Origin: Pseudomonadales bacterium
Lineage (GTDB): Bacteria; Pseudomonadota; Gammaproteobacteria; Pseudomonadales; Pseudohongiellaceae
Reading direction: 5' to 3'
NCBI GenBank assembly: GCA_022819645.1
Contig: JAJEGU010000003.1
Location: 1-64,000 of the forward strand
DNA: 64,000 nt
Position 1 is the first letter of the stretch, and each line of letters opens with the position of its first letter. The notes beneath the pieces were generated by a model. The model was not told where the DNA came from and made no database searches. It worked only from the letters and a program-made list of their open reading frames with translations. A program made the translations under genes and the position numbers. Shown here piece after piece: positions 47,501 to 56,485 of the stretch.

Positions 47501-47776
47501 TGGGACGGGTTGGCGAAACCGCTGCGTTTCTACCCCAAGGCTACAGTGGCCTACGCCCGGGAGAAGGGCAAGCGCGACGGCAATGAGGAAGCGGCGATGA
47601 TCAAGGCGCGCGAAGCCTGGCGGGACGATGCCAGGGGCAATGCGCCGGCGGAATGCGACGACTCGCATTTCGGCCTCGTCTGGGACCTCGGGGAAGACGA
47701 GGACCCCTTTGACGATGAATTCCGCAGCCTGGCAGACCTGCTGCTGTTGCCGATGTTCATGAGCAAGCCGATATGA
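44513..47776 (+). CDS. recC: Exodeoxyribonuclease V gamma subunit RecC
   Basis: 1087 residues, close to the E. coli length. The start is TTG at 44513 with a strong AAGGAGAGAG site two bases before it. RecC has a dead helicase fold and recognises Chi: N-terminal VYHSNRLETLAGELAGLIAS, then VPHQTMGRWLQLEIARELGV (typical VQSxGMxxWL block), RRAFVFGVSALSPAYLQWLQ and DILILTPNLARYGPAIEAVF. It forms a complex with RecB and RecD that processes double-strand breaks. The stop overlaps recB by ATGA. Confidence 0.96.
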   Translation: MRVYHSNRLETLAGELAGLIASNPSEPLAVERIVVPHQTMGRWLQLEIARELGVAANLSLELPAAFAWSILRSALPALSEEQGFSPNTLRWHLFESLPEFSRAGDAAALGEFLADEDELKRFEFADKLAGIFDRCVNFRGDWIRSWERGESAHWQARLWQMLARKVPERHWVHALDGFERELAAGHAPQDWPRRAFVFGVSALSPAYLQWLQKLAGHIELHVFLLNPSSEYWSDLRPEREIRFRAEASNPAEQHYEEGNPLLAAWGLAGRDIFENLIAQQAEDQPLFAPAAAHSRLAAVQGDIQEVRSVAEAAAAAPIPPDDSLQIHCCHSAMREAEVLHDRLLDLLETHPDIEPADILILTPNLARYGPAIEAVFEAEGRIPVRLSRIQAVDSPTVRAFFDLLSLPGTRYGVESVLAPLDAPSVRARFAIAEEDLPAIRDWAKQAGIRRNLASEGATAPVLPGNTWRDGFNRLLLGYAAGDTDDLSLGIAPCSIRKEGGFEASEDDYAILGRFISYCNAAFALSEDLDKPGDAEHWKTALRAVQNRFFDNGSRDDAYRGFEQKRKAAEEFGEVVMLLENFAAEAGRIECKFSFEVARKALREAAASPSLGPARLADSATIAALAPGQILPAKIICAAGMNNAGFPRKPPRHTFDLVERDERRPGDRDLRHDDRFAFLEALLAARRAFVVTYTGRNQRDDAEIPPSVVVDELHDYLAARFPASGTGETESTAAARDGFRFDHPLQPFSARYFNGDQGLFSYSTTMLDAARLLRSEDTEKPERFSSPIPEPDVLRRKISLEELGKFFANPARGFLRERFSVYLNEEEEAAEEVEPLRLDAYQRWALRDEILTRTDADRERKVATSKVKSRLLANGKLPYGGFGALNCDRAFGEVEQLRKALAPHQETLAAEPVYIDVDTGDFRLTGAIPNVGPTRMIWWRNGRQRPIDLIHIRLRQLAWIAAGHSPLPIIGIWIDGEKGFLAPDVESETIKHWLKVWWDGLAKPLRFYPKATVAYAREKGKRDGNEEAAMIKAREAWRDDARGNAPAECDDSHFGLVWDLGEDEDPFDDEFRSLADLLLLPMFMSKPI

Positions 47777-50700
47777 GCCAGGATCAATCCGGGACGCCAT
47801 TGGCAACCCCGCTTGCGGGCGGGCGCACACTGATCGAAGCCAGCGCCGGCTCGGGCAAGACCCGGGCGATCACCACCCTGGTCGCCCGGCTCGTGGTGGA
47901 GCAGGAGCTTGCGCTTGACAGCATCCTGGTGGTCACCTTCACCAAGCCCGCCACGGCGGAGTTGCGCAAGCGGATCCGCAAGACCTTCAAGGCGATCCAG
48001 GACGCGAACGGCGAGGCGGCAGCGGCGGATGACGATCAGGCAGCGGAGCTTCTCGAAAAATGGGAAGCTGGCGAAACCCTGGACGCAAAGCGAATCAGGG
48101 CGCGCATCGACCTTGCCCTGCTCGACATCGACCGGGCCAATATCCTCACCATCCACAGCTTCTGCCAGCGCGCGCTCACCGAATTCGCCTTTGAAACCGG
48201 CTTCCCTTTCGATTTCGAGGTCAGCGGCGACGGCACCGGCATTGTGGAGGGCGTGGTTCGGGATTTCTGGCAAAACCAGTTTCGCAACAGCTCGCGCATC
48301 CTCGCCAGCTTTCTGCAAAAAAAGAAATTCCTGCCCGAAGAGCTTGCGAAGTGGTATGGCGGCCTGCGCGCCAAGTTGTTTCATGAAATCCGGGGTGTCC
48401 CCGATAAGGTAATGACTCCGGCGGAGGCGGAACAGGCCTGCCAGGCGATTCTCGATTCCGTGGTGGAAACCTGGCGGGCCGAGAGCGAGAAATTCAGCAA
48501 AATCGTACTTCACAGCGATGCTTTCCACCGCGGCAGGTACCGTCAGGACTCGGTCAACAAGAATTTGGAGATTTTCAGGCAAGTCGCCGGGGAAGGGGAA
48601 TTACCCATGGATATCGACGGCTTCGCGGAATCGGTGCGTTACCTGGGCGCCAGCTTTGCCGGGGAAAGGTGCAAGAAAGGACGGGAACTGCCGGAAAACC
48701 CCCTGTTCGAGGCATTCGATCAGCTAGCGCTCGCCTGCAGCGTGCTGCTGATACATTTCGAAACCGGCCTCAGGTACGTTCGCAAGCAGCTTCTGACGCA
48801 TGCCGATGGCGAAATCCGCCGCCTGATTCGTGAAGAACGACGTCTCGGCTACGACGACCTGCTCATCGAGATGCGCGATGCGCTGGACCGCGAGTCCACC
48901 GGGCGGCGACTCGCCGACAGTATCCGCCACCGCTTTCCCGTCGCCCTGATCGATGAATTTCAGGATACCGACCCAACCCAGGCGCGAATCTTCAGCAGTA
49001 TCTACGGGAAGCGGAAAAATCCCGACTCCGTTGACGGCAATCCAGCGCCGGAGAGTCACAGCGCCCTGTACATCGTCGGCGATCCCAAGCAGTCGATTTA
49101 CGAATTCCGCGGCGCCGACATCTTCGCCTACCTCAGCGCCCAGCAGGGCAGCGATTCCGATTTGCAGCTCGACAGCAACTGGCGTTCGACCCCCGGCCTT
49201 GTGGAAGCCTGCAACGCCATATTCGACGTGCCCCTGGCGTTCACGATTCCGGAGATTGGCTTTACGCCGGTCAACGCGGGGCGAGACGACGCCACCCGGC
49301 TTGAAATCGACGGCGAGCAGCCGCCGCCATTCGCCCTGTGGTTGGCCGAAGATCAACCGAACAACGATGCTGCCACCGATGTCGTGACCAACCGGACCGC
49401 CGCTGAAATCGTCCGCCTGCTTGACCTCGCCCAGGCCGGCAGGGCCAGGCTTGGCGACGCGCCGCTAAAGGCTTCCGACATCGCGGTACTGGTTGCCACC
49501 CGGGCCCAGGGCCGCGAAATCGCCAGGGCGCTACGCCTGCAAGGCGGCCGGTGCGTGGAAATAGACGATTCCAGCGTGTTTGAAACCCGGGAAGCTGAAC
49601 AGCTTTATCGCCTGCTGCTCGCCCTGGCGCATCATGGCCGCCAGGACTACCGCCGCTCCGCCCTGGTGGGCGACCTGTTCGGGCTCGACAACGATCAAAT
49701 GCTCGCCTTGATCGATGACGACCACTACTGGAGCGACTGGGCCGCCCGTTTCGGGGAATGGCGCGAGTATTGGCAATCCAGCGGCGTCGGCGCCATGCTG
49801 CGCAAGATCATCGGCGCCGAGGGAGGCGCGGGCAAACTGCTGCGCAACGCCGCCGGCCCGCGCAGGTTGACCAATCTGTACCATCTGGCGGAATTGCTGC
49901 AGGAAGCCGAAACCGCGAACCGGTTCTCACCAGCCGGGGTTCTCGCCTGGCTCAAGCGCATCCTCACCGGCTCCGCCGACGAAGCCGCGGCGGTCGACGA
50001 CGCCTTCACCCTGCGTCTCGACAGCGACGAAGACCTGGTGCGGATCATGACCATCCACAAGAGCAAGGGGCTGGAATTTCCCATCGTCTACCTGCCTTTT
50101 GCCTGGCAGGGCAGGAAAATCCGCGGCGGCTCCGACGATCCGCTCAGCTACCACATCCGCGACGGAAAGCGGTTTCCCGCCATACTCGATCTGGCGCCGG
50201 ACGATGGCAGCCGGGACCTGCGCGAACTCGAGGAATTCGGCGAGTCCATGCGGCGGCTGTATGTGGCGCTGACCCGCGCCCGGGAGCGCTGTGTGGTCGC
50301 CTGGACTCGCGTCATGAGCAAGGGTGACAAGGAACTGCCGCCCCTGGCCTGGCTGCTGCACCGGGACGAGGAGCACGACAAATTGCTCGCCGCCGGGGAT
50401 GGGGACCAGGATATGGGCCGAAGCGACTGTCACCCGCAACGAGAGCACGACAGATTGCTCACCAGCGGAGATGGAGACCCCAAATCCGCCGCGGCGGCGG
50501 TACCCGATGCCGTGGCGAAAGTACACGCCTTCCTGAAGACCGAATACCGGGAAAAAAACCGCGCCGAATTCGATGCCGATGTGCACAGGCTGGCGAACAA
50601 GTGTCCGCAAGGCATCGAAGTACTGGCCATCGAGCGGGATTCGCTGCCCGAGGTTGACCAGCCCGAAGCCGCCGCCGAAGCTGGACTACAAAGCCGCGAA

Positions 50701-51591
50701 TTCCACCGTCCGCTGCGCCGCATCCGCCAGATGACCAGTTTCAGCGCCCTGGCGGCGGCCCAGGCCGAGGCGCCGGAGGCGGCGCGCCGGTATCTGGAAG
50801 CCGGCGCCCCCGACCATGACCAGACCGCCTCCTCCACCGCCGGGGCCGAAGGACAGGCGGCGGAAGCGCTGGACGCCTTCCACTTTCCCCGTGGCATCCG
50901 GGTGGGCGCCTGCCTGCACCGGATTTTTGAAATCCGCGACGAGGAACCCGAGCGCGATCTCGAAGAAATCTGCAAGGAGCAACTCCAGCGCGCGGATATC
51001 CCCACCAAATGGACCCCCGTTGCCCGCGTCATGGTGGAAAACACCCTCCAGACCCCACTGCGGGAACCCGCCCAGCCGGGTTTCCGCCTGATCGACATCC
51101 GCCGGCGCCTGGTGGAACTCGAGTTCTTCTTCCCGGTGAATGGCCTGCGCAGCCGCGCCCTGGTGGAACTGCTGGGGCGTTTCGACTATCCGGAATTGCT
51201 GCGCGAAGGCCTCGACCCCCAGACCATCGACGGCTATCTGCGGGGCTTTATCGATCTCGCATTCGAACACGAGGGGCGCTGGTACATCGCCGATTACAAG
51301 TCCAACTGGCTTGGCGGCCATGCCGATTACTACCACCGGGAAAACCTGGCCGAATCCATGAGCGAACACAGCTATCCCCTGCAATACCTGATCTATCTGC
51401 TGGCCTTGCACCGCTACCTGGGAACGCGCCTGCCGGATTACGATTACGAGCGCCATATCGGCGGGGTTTTCTACCTGTTCCTGCGCGGCATGAGCCCGGC
51501 CACCGGAATGTCCCGGGGAGTCTGGTTCGACCGGCCCGAAAAAGTCTGCATCGAGGCCCTTGACGAATTCATGGAGGGGGCCGGGACATGA
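47773..51591 (+). CDS. recB: Exodeoxyribonuclease V beta subunit RecB
   Basis: 1272 residues, somewhat longer than E. coli RecB. N-terminal SF1 helicase: Walker A EASAGSGKTRAITTLVARLV, LTIHSFCQRALTEFAFETGF, motif II LIDEFQDTDPTQ, motif III GDPKQSIYEFRGAD, motif VI LYVALTRARERC. C-terminal nuclease: GFIDLAFEHEGRWYIADYKS, with the Asp and Lys of the active site. It is the main 3'-5' motor and nuclease of RecBCD. A small internal duplication is visible about residue 875 (two similar DEEHDKLLAAGDGD / REHDRLLTSGDGD units). Confidence 0.97.
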   Translation: MSQDQSGTPLATPLAGGRTLIEASAGSGKTRAITTLVARLVVEQELALDSILVVTFTKPATAELRKRIRKTFKAIQDANGEAAAADDDQAAELLEKWEAGETLDAKRIRARIDLALLDIDRANILTIHSFCQRALTEFAFETGFPFDFEVSGDGTGIVEGVVRDFWQNQFRNSSRILASFLQKKKFLPEELAKWYGGLRAKLFHEIRGVPDKVMTPAEAEQACQAILDSVVETWRAESEKFSKIVLHSDAFHRGRYRQDSVNKNLEIFRQVAGEGELPMDIDGFAESVRYLGASFAGERCKKGRELPENPLFEAFDQLALACSVLLIHFETGLRYVRKQLLTHADGEIRRLIREERRLGYDDLLIEMRDALDRESTGRRLADSIRHRFPVALIDEFQDTDPTQARIFSSIYGKRKNPDSVDGNPAPESHSALYIVGDPKQSIYEFRGADIFAYLSAQQGSDSDLQLDSNWRSTPGLVEACNAIFDVPLAFTIPEIGFTPVNAGRDDATRLEIDGEQPPPFALWLAEDQPNNDAATDVVTNRTAAEIVRLLDLAQAGRARLGDAPLKASDIAVLVATRAQGREIARALRLQGGRCVEIDDSSVFETREAEQLYRLLLALAHHGRQDYRRSALVGDLFGLDNDQMLALIDDDHYWSDWAARFGEWREYWQSSGVGAMLRKIIGAEGGAGKLLRNAAGPRRLTNLYHLAELLQEAETANRFSPAGVLAWLKRILTGSADEAAAVDDAFTLRLDSDEDLVRIMTIHKSKGLEFPIVYLPFAWQGRKIRGGSDDPLSYHIRDGKRFPAILDLAPDDGSRDLRELEEFGESMRRLYVALTRARERCVVAWTRVMSKGDKELPPLAWLLHRDEEHDKLLAAGDGDQDMGRSDCHPQREHDRLLTSGDGDPKSAAAAVPDAVAKVHAFLKTEYREKNRAEFDADVHRLANKCPQGIEVLAIERDSLPEVDQPEAAAEAGLQSREFHRPLRRIRQMTSFSALAAAQAEAPEAARRYLEAGAPDHDQTASSTAGAEGQAAEALDAFHFPRGIRVGACLHRIFEIRDEEPERDLEEICKEQLQRADIPTKWTPVARVMVENTLQTPLREPAQPGFRLIDIRRRLVELEFFFPVNGLRSRALVELLGRFDYPELLREGLDPQTIDGYLRGFIDLAFEHEGRWYIADYKSNWLGGHADYYHRENLAESMSEHSYPLQYLIYLLALHRYLGTRLPDYDYERHIGGVFYLFLRGMSPATGMSRGVWFDRPEKVCIEALDEFMEGAGT

Positions 51592-53351
51592 GCGCATTCC
51601 CTGATGTGGACGCCTTGCTGGAGCACAGGCATATCGAGGATATTGACCGGCACTTCGCGGCATTGATCGCCGAACGCGCCGGCGGCGCCGAGGAACACCT
51701 GGCCCTGGCCACGGCGATTCTAAGCCGGCATACCCGCAACGGGCACACCTGCATCGATCTGAAAGACATCGCCGGAAAGCACTGGCCGGACAAGCACGAC
51801 GCCAGGGGCGGCAGGATCAAACTGCCCGGGTTTGAGGACTGGCTGGGCCGCCTCGCGGAAAACTCCGCCGTGGCCAGGGTGGATGGCGCCGCAAGCCAGC
51901 CCCTGGTGCTCGACGAGGCGGGCCGGCTCTACCTCAACCGCATGTGGCAGCGGGAAAAGCTGGCGGCGATACGCCTGCGGGAGCTGGCCGGGCGCGAAAC
52001 TTCCGGCGCCGCGGACCTGGAAGCCGCCCTCGATGAATTGTTCGAGAAGGATGACCCGCGCCTGGTATTGCCGCGGCAGGCGGCCCATATTGCCGCAAGT
52101 CGTTATCTGTGCTGCATCTCCGGCGGCCCCGGCACGGGGAAGACCTATACCGTCGCCAAGATCATCATGGCGCTGATACGAACCGGCCAGGTGGAGGCAA
52201 GCGATATCGCCTTCGCCGCTCCCACCGGCAAGGCCGCCGCCCGCTTGCAGGAAGCCACCCGGGAATCGTTGCGCAAGATGCACGGAGGCGAATCCCTGCC
52301 GGAAGAGCTTGCCGTGGAAGTGAGCACGATTCACCGTTGGCTGATGAAAAGCGACGCCGAACGCGGGCTCGCCGACGTGCTCATCATCGACGAAGCCTCC
52401 ATGGTGGACATCCACCTCATGAGCCGGGTGCTCAAGGCCCTGCCCGAGGCGGCGCGCCTGATCTTGCTCGGCGACTCGCACCAGCTTTCCTCGGTGGAGC
52501 CTGGGTCGGTCTTCGCCGACATTTGCGGCGCCGCCAGGGGGCCACATTCCCCCCTGCGCCATTGTGTGGTGAATCTGGAACACAACTGGCGGTTTGACGC
52601 GGAAAGCGGCATCGGCCGCCTTGCCGGAACGATCAAGGCGGGGGACGCCGAAGCCACGATCCACGCGCTTGAAGACCTGGACACGGATTCCATCCGCTTC
52701 GAAAACCTTTCGGGCAGCGCCGGCCTCGACGCCTTGGCGGAACGCTTTACCGAGGCGCATTACGCTCCCATGGTGAATCAATTCCAGTCCCTGGCCGACG
52801 CCGGGCGGCTTGCCTCGCTGGAACATCCGTTCCGGCATTTCATGGCGCTCTGCTCCCACCGCAGGGGCCCGTCGGGCTCGGAACGGTTCAATCTCCGGGT
52901 GGAACAAAACCTCTCCCGGCGCGGGCTCATTTCCGGCAAGGAGGAGTTTTACATCGGCCGCCCCATCATCGTGACCCGCAACGACCATCGCGGCCGCCTC
53001 GCCAACGGCGATACCGGAATCGTGGTGAACAGCGGCGAAGCCGGCGCCAAGGTCTGGTTCCCCGACCTGCGCGAGGCGGACGGCAGCGTCAGGCTCGTGA
53101 CGCCGCAACGCCTGCCGCCCCACGAGAGCTTCCATGCGCTCACCGTGCATCGCTCCCAGGGTTCGGAATACGACGAGGTCGCGGTCATCCCCGGCCCCGC
53201 CGAATCGCCGGTCAACACCCGCGAATTGCTCTACACCGCGGTAACCCGCGCTCGCGAAAAGGTCGTGATCCACGGCGAGCGGGAAGCGATCAAGGCGGCC
53301 ACCGAACGCGAAACCTCCCGCGGCACCGGCTTGAAAGACGCTCTTCTTTGA
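51588..53351 (+). CDS. recD: Exodeoxyribonuclease V alpha subunit RecD
   Basis: 587 residues. 5'-3' SF1 helicase: Walker A CISGGPGTGKTYTVAKIIMA, Walker B DVLIIDEASMVDIHLMSRVL, GDSHQLSSVEPGSVFADI, and the C-terminal FHALTVHRSQGSEYDEVAVI and LLYTAVTRAREKVV. The N-terminal domain (residues 1-150) is the RecB-contacting part. The start overlaps recB by ATGA, as recB does with recC, so all three subunits are translated from one message. Confidence 0.96.
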   Translation: MSAFPDVDALLEHRHIEDIDRHFAALIAERAGGAEEHLALATAILSRHTRNGHTCIDLKDIAGKHWPDKHDARGGRIKLPGFEDWLGRLAENSAVARVDGAASQPLVLDEAGRLYLNRMWQREKLAAIRLRELAGRETSGAADLEAALDELFEKDDPRLVLPRQAAHIAASRYLCCISGGPGTGKTYTVAKIIMALIRTGQVEASDIAFAAPTGKAAARLQEATRESLRKMHGGESLPEELAVEVSTIHRWLMKSDAERGLADVLIIDEASMVDIHLMSRVLKALPEAARLILLGDSHQLSSVEPGSVFADICGAARGPHSPLRHCVVNLEHNWRFDAESGIGRLAGTIKAGDAEATIHALEDLDTDSIRFENLSGSAGLDALAERFTEAHYAPMVNQFQSLADAGRLASLEHPFRHFMALCSHRRGPSGSERFNLRVEQNLSRRGLISGKEEFYIGRPIIVTRNDHRGRLANGDTGIVVNSGEAGAKVWFPDLREADGSVRLVTPQRLPPHESFHALTVHRSQGSEYDEVAVIPGPAESPVNTRELLYTAVTRAREKVVIHGEREAIKAATERETSRGTGLKDALL

Positions 53352-53378
53352 AGCGGCAATACTGTCTATCATGGCCCC

Positions 53379-54224
53379 ATGTTCGACTTGAACCTGATCC
53401 CGCACCCTCTTGCCGGCACGCCGTTCGGCGACGCGCTCGACCTGGCCATCGTGATCGGCGCGCTGGCGCTGGGGCTGTCGCTGCTGACGCGCGAGTACGG
53501 CTGGGTGGATCGATTCTGGGCTCTGGCTCCGCCGATTTTCTGCCTGATCGTGGCCGCCGATGCCGAGTTCGAATCGGCGCGGCTCAATCTCATGACCGTC
53601 CTGATCACGCTCTGGAGCGCCCGGCTCACGCACAACTTCTGGCGCAAGGGCGGATTCAAGCTGGGCGGCGAAGACTATCGCTGGACGTATATGCGCGCCA
53701 GGGTGGGGGAATTGCGGTTCCAGTTGATGAATTGCACCTTCATCTCCTTCGGACAGATGCTGATCGTCTGGCTGTTCACCGCGCCGGTCCATCACGCCTG
53801 GCTCAACCGGGACGCCCCGCTGAACTGGGTCGACGCGCTCGCCACCGCGCTGTTTCTCCTGTTTTGGGTGGGCGAGGCCGCGGCCGATCAGCAGCAATGG
53901 AACTTCCACCAGGAAAAGAAGCGCAAGATCGAGGGCGGCGAGGAAGTCGCCGAGCCCTTCCTCGCCACCGGATTGTTCTCCTGGTGCCGCCACCCGAACT
54001 TCTTCTGCGAAATCAGCATGTGGTGGGTGGTCTACCTGTTCGCCGTCGCCGCCGCCGGTTCCCTGCTGCAATGGTCGATAGCGGGCGCCATCGTTCTCCA
54101 TCTGCAGTTCCTCGGCTCAACCCGGCTCACCGAAACCATCACCCTGGAAAAATACCCGTCCTACCGGGAGTACCAGCAACGCGTTCCGGCCCTGATTCCG
54201 ATCAAGTTCAAAAGCCCCGACTAA
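53379..54224 (+). CDS. DUF1295 / steroid 5-alpha-reductase-like membrane protein
   Basis: 281 residues with about six membrane helices (LAIVIGALALGLSLL; FWALAPPIFCLIVAA; FISFGQMLIVWLFTAPV; ALATALFLLFWVGEAAA; EISMWWVVYLFAVAAAGSLL). The C-terminal GLFSWCRHPNFFCEISMWW and EKYPSYREYQQRVPALIP are the DUF1295 signature, related to isoprenylcysteine methyltransferase and steroid reductase folds. Substrate unknown. It starts 27 bp after recD. Confidence 0.88.
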   Translation: MFDLNLIPHPLAGTPFGDALDLAIVIGALALGLSLLTREYGWVDRFWALAPPIFCLIVAADAEFESARLNLMTVLITLWSARLTHNFWRKGGFKLGGEDYRWTYMRARVGELRFQLMNCTFISFGQMLIVWLFTAPVHHAWLNRDAPLNWVDALATALFLLFWVGEAAADQQQWNFHQEKKRKIEGGEEVAEPFLATGLFSWCRHPNFFCEISMWWVVYLFAVAAAGSLLQWSIAGAIVLHLQFLGSTRLTETITLEKYPSYREYQQRVPALIPIKFKSPD

Positions 54225-54282
54225 TACAACACTTTGGCGAACACGAGATATGCGAGTAGCCCAATGAAATGAATTGTCACAG

Positions 54283-54741
54283 CTATTGGTTGATTTGATA
54301 TTCTCCATTTAGAATTTTTTCCACTTGATCTATGCTGCAATTTATGTCACTTATAGTTGCAAAATAAAATTCGATATCATTAGGCCAGAATTTAAAAATA
54401 TCACCAAATCTTATTCTTTTGGATCCTCGATCCCGTTCTCTAATATAGTCCATAAACCTTTGTCTAAGGGACGTAGCCTTTCCAAAATATACGATTGGCC
54501 CCAGAGGAGGAATGATAGTTCCTTTTATAGATATTGAGAAGGCATAAACACCTCGGGTGGTTGGTATTTTACTAGCGTTAGATCTAGTGAATTTAGCACC
54601 TTCCCATTTTAAGGGTTGCCCTGCGTCGGCATTTCTCCATGCCAAAGGCCATAAAATTGTCTTGATTGTGTGTTGCCGCCAAAAATCTTCAGGTTCTTTA
54701 GGTTCGGATACCCGGCGGGCTAAATCTATAACATCATTCAT
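54283..54741 (-). CDS. GIY-YIG nuclease-like protein in AT-rich island
   Basis: 152 residues. After an N-terminal region of unknown fold (DFWRQHTIKTILWPLAWRNA) comes a GIY-YIG-like core: TTRGVYAFSIS for the GIY strand, GPIVYFGKATSLRQRFMDYI for YIG with the Arg, and DQVEKILNGEYQINQ near the end with the Glu and final Asn. Base composition from about 54230 to 54850 is clearly more AT-rich than the rest of the window, so the gene is probably acquired. It has no visible transposase or methylase partner; it may be a stand-alone nuclease. Confidence 0.7.
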   Translation of the reverse strand: MNDVIDLARRVSEPKEPEDFWRQHTIKTILWPLAWRNADAGQPLKWEGAKFTRSNASKIPTTRGVYAFSISIKGTIIPPLGPIVYFGKATSLRQRFMDYIRERDRGSKRIRFGDIFKFWPNDIEFYFATISDINCSIDQVEKILNGEYQINQ

Positions 54742-54843
54742 AGTATAGATACCACATATTGGAAAGTTATCAGCGCCCTAAACTTCAGTAGAAGCCATCT
54801 TTAAACTTGGATGCCAACTAAAATCAAATCAATTTTGTATTCA

Positions 54844-55089
54844 TCATAAATCCAGCATATGAATCAATTCTTCTAATGTTTTCCCGTGGTGACTGGCAAC
54901 ACTCTTCAGGATGCTTGACAGGGTCTTCACACGAATTGGATTGTTCAGCGGAATAACTTCGTGGTGCTCGCCCCCTTCCTGGGTTGTGACCCGCACGTGG
55001 GAGCCGCGCTGTCTTTGTGCTGTGTAACCCAGACGACGTTCAAGCGTCCGCAGCAGTTTGGCGCCGCTGACGTCGCGGGGCAGCTTCAT
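54844..55089 (-). CDS. hicA: HicA-family mRNA interferase toxin
   Basis: 81 residues. MKLPRDVSGAKLLRTLERRL then RQRGSHVRVTT, where the Gly-Ser-His of the double-stranded-RNA-binding fold carries the catalytic His, and the VIPLNNPIRVKTLSSILK block. HicA toxins cleave mRNA. The start overlaps the hicB stop by ATGA, so here the antitoxin gene comes first, which is the reverse of the classic hicAB order. Confidence 0.88.
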   Translation of the reverse strand: MKLPRDVSGAKLLRTLERRLGYTAQRQRGSHVRVTTQEGGEHHEVIPLNNPIRVKTLSSILKSVASHHGKTLEELIHMLDL

Positions 55090-55304
55090 GCAGCCATGGT
55101 CTCATCGCGCACGAAATGCAATCGGATAACGTTGGGGCGTTCCATAGTTTCGTCGAAGTAGCAGTCGAACGCTTCCCTGACGTTACGGCGAATTTCGTCG
55201 AGGGAGTCGCCCTGGGTGTGTATCCCATACCCCAGCGCGCTCGCTGAGTATCCGCCATCGACTTCGTCTTCGGTGATCTCGAAAATGATCTCGGTTCCGG
55301 GCAT
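55086..55304 (-). CDS. hicB: HicB-family antitoxin
   Basis: 72 residues. IIFEITEDEVDGGYSASALG has the partial RNase H-like fold of HicB, followed by GYGIHTQGDSLDEIRRNVRE and a short C-terminus. It is a short form with no added helix-turn-helix or ribbon domain, so its DNA-binding role is doubtful. AGGAG lies eight bases before the ATG at 55304, which settles the start against longer frames. Pairs with hicA. Confidence 0.85.
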   Translation of the reverse strand: MPGTEIIFEITEDEVDGGYSASALGYGIHTQGDSLDEIRRNVREAFDCYFDETMERPNVIRLHFVRDETMAA

Positions 55305-55447
55305 TGGATTTTCTCCTCGACTCGGGACGCGGCCGCGTCTGTTAACTGGTTCAGCATTGCTGAACGAGTCGAATAATACCACTACGTCTATGGGATACGC
55401 ATTCAACTGAAAGATTGTCGCGCTGCACCGCCGGGAGTTAACAGGTC
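55305..55447. other. Intergenic region between DUF3667 gene and hicB
   Basis: 143 bp that should hold the hicBA promoter. CTGTTAACTGG and GGAGTTAACAGG are inverted, and GTTAAC is an exact palindrome occurring twice (about 55339 and 55437). No clear -35/-10 pair. Confidence 0.35.
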
Positions 55448-56485
55448 CTAGTACAACAGGAACGCGATTACCAGAAATACCGCCAGGCCTGCCGTAAGCA
55501 GAGCGCTGTAGATTAGGGAAGCGGTCACGTAGACCAGGCCGCTGACGACGTAGCCGCTGCGGTAGAAATTCTTCAGGCTCAGGTACAGGTAGACGATGGC
55601 CCAGATGACGATAGCGAAATCGATCCAGTCGATGAAACCCTCGAGCACAGGCAGCAGGCTCCGGAAGAGACCGGTAAGCGCCAGCAGGTAGGCGGAAACG
55701 ATCAGGAAAGAGTGGTTGTGCAAGGTGAGGATGAAATGTTCGATGTAGTAACGCCCCTTGAACACATACAGCGCCCATTGCACCAGGGCCAGCAGCGGCA
55801 TCATCAGCAATACGAAGATCGTCACGTACTCAAGTGATTCGCTGAAGAAGTCGCGGAAAAACTCGCCCGGATTGTCGCGCAGGTCCGTGTAGTTGGCGAC
55901 CAGTTGACCGATCACGCGATTCATCAGTTGCTCTCCGGCCGCCGCCGGCAAGAACGGCAATTCGACTTCCCGCAATGCTTCCACTATTTCCTGCGGGTCG
56001 ACATCCAGTTGATCGTCTTCGTCGCTTGCTCCGAGCAATTCCTGAATGGGCCGATCCGAAGTCTGTTGCGTCGCGGGATCGCCGTCCGCAACGGGAGCCG
56101 CCGCGCCATTTCCGGCGACGGGCGGAGCGGCGAAGCGGCCGGCTATCGCGACCATCAGAAAGAAACTGATGCTCAGGACCAGGAACATGCGCAGGGGCGG
56201 GGTGTATCGGGAGCGGCGGCCGTTCAGGTACTCGTCGCTGAGATGGCCGGGGCGCGTGTAAAGCAGGAACAGCGAGCGATAGACCCGGCCGTCGAGGTCG
56301 AGAATCGCATGCAGCAGATGACTGAGAATGCGCCAGAACGGCCTGCGCACTTCGCGGTCTTCCTGGCCGCAATCGGAACAGTAATTGCCGAGCAGCGCCA
56401 CTCCGCAATTGGCGCAACGGGCGACCTCGACTTTGACGTCGGCTTCGACCGGAGACTCGGTTGCGTTTTCGGTCAGTTCGCCCAT
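55448..56485 (-). CDS. DUF3667 zinc-ribbon membrane protein
   Basis: 345 residues. N-terminal zinc ribbon CANCGVALLGNYCSDCGQED (four Cys), then RILSHLLHAILDLDGRVYRS, a DUF3667 block, and LRMFLVLSISFFLMVAIAG as first membrane helix. An acidic linker (GASDEDDQLDVDPQEIVEAL) precedes four more helices to the C-terminus. The ATG at 56485 (MGELTENATES) gives the usual length; an in-frame start at 56572 would add 29 residues of doubtful value. Function unknown; expected in the inner membrane. Confidence 0.8.
   Translation of the reverse strand: MGELTENATESPVEADVKVEVARCANCGVALLGNYCSDCGQEDREVRRPFWRILSHLLHAILDLDGRVYRSLFLLYTRPGHLSDEYLNGRRSRYTPPLRMFLVLSISFFLMVAIAGRFAAPPVAGNGAAAPVADGDPATQQTSDRPIQELLGASDEDDQLDVDPQEIVEALREVELPFLPAAAGEQLMNRVIGQLVANYTDLRDNPGEFFRDFFSESLEYVTIFVLLMMPLLALVQWALYVFKGRYYIEHFILTLHNHSFLIVSAYLLALTGLFRSLLPVLEGFIDWIDFAIVIWAIVYLYLSLKNFYRSGYVVSGLVYVTASLIYSALLTAGLAVFLVIAFLLY

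Noticed and set aside
51720..54101. Minus-strand frame of 793 codons opposite recD and the DUF1295 gene
   Set aside because: A compositional open frame antisense to two well-supported genes; no domain or ribosome site.
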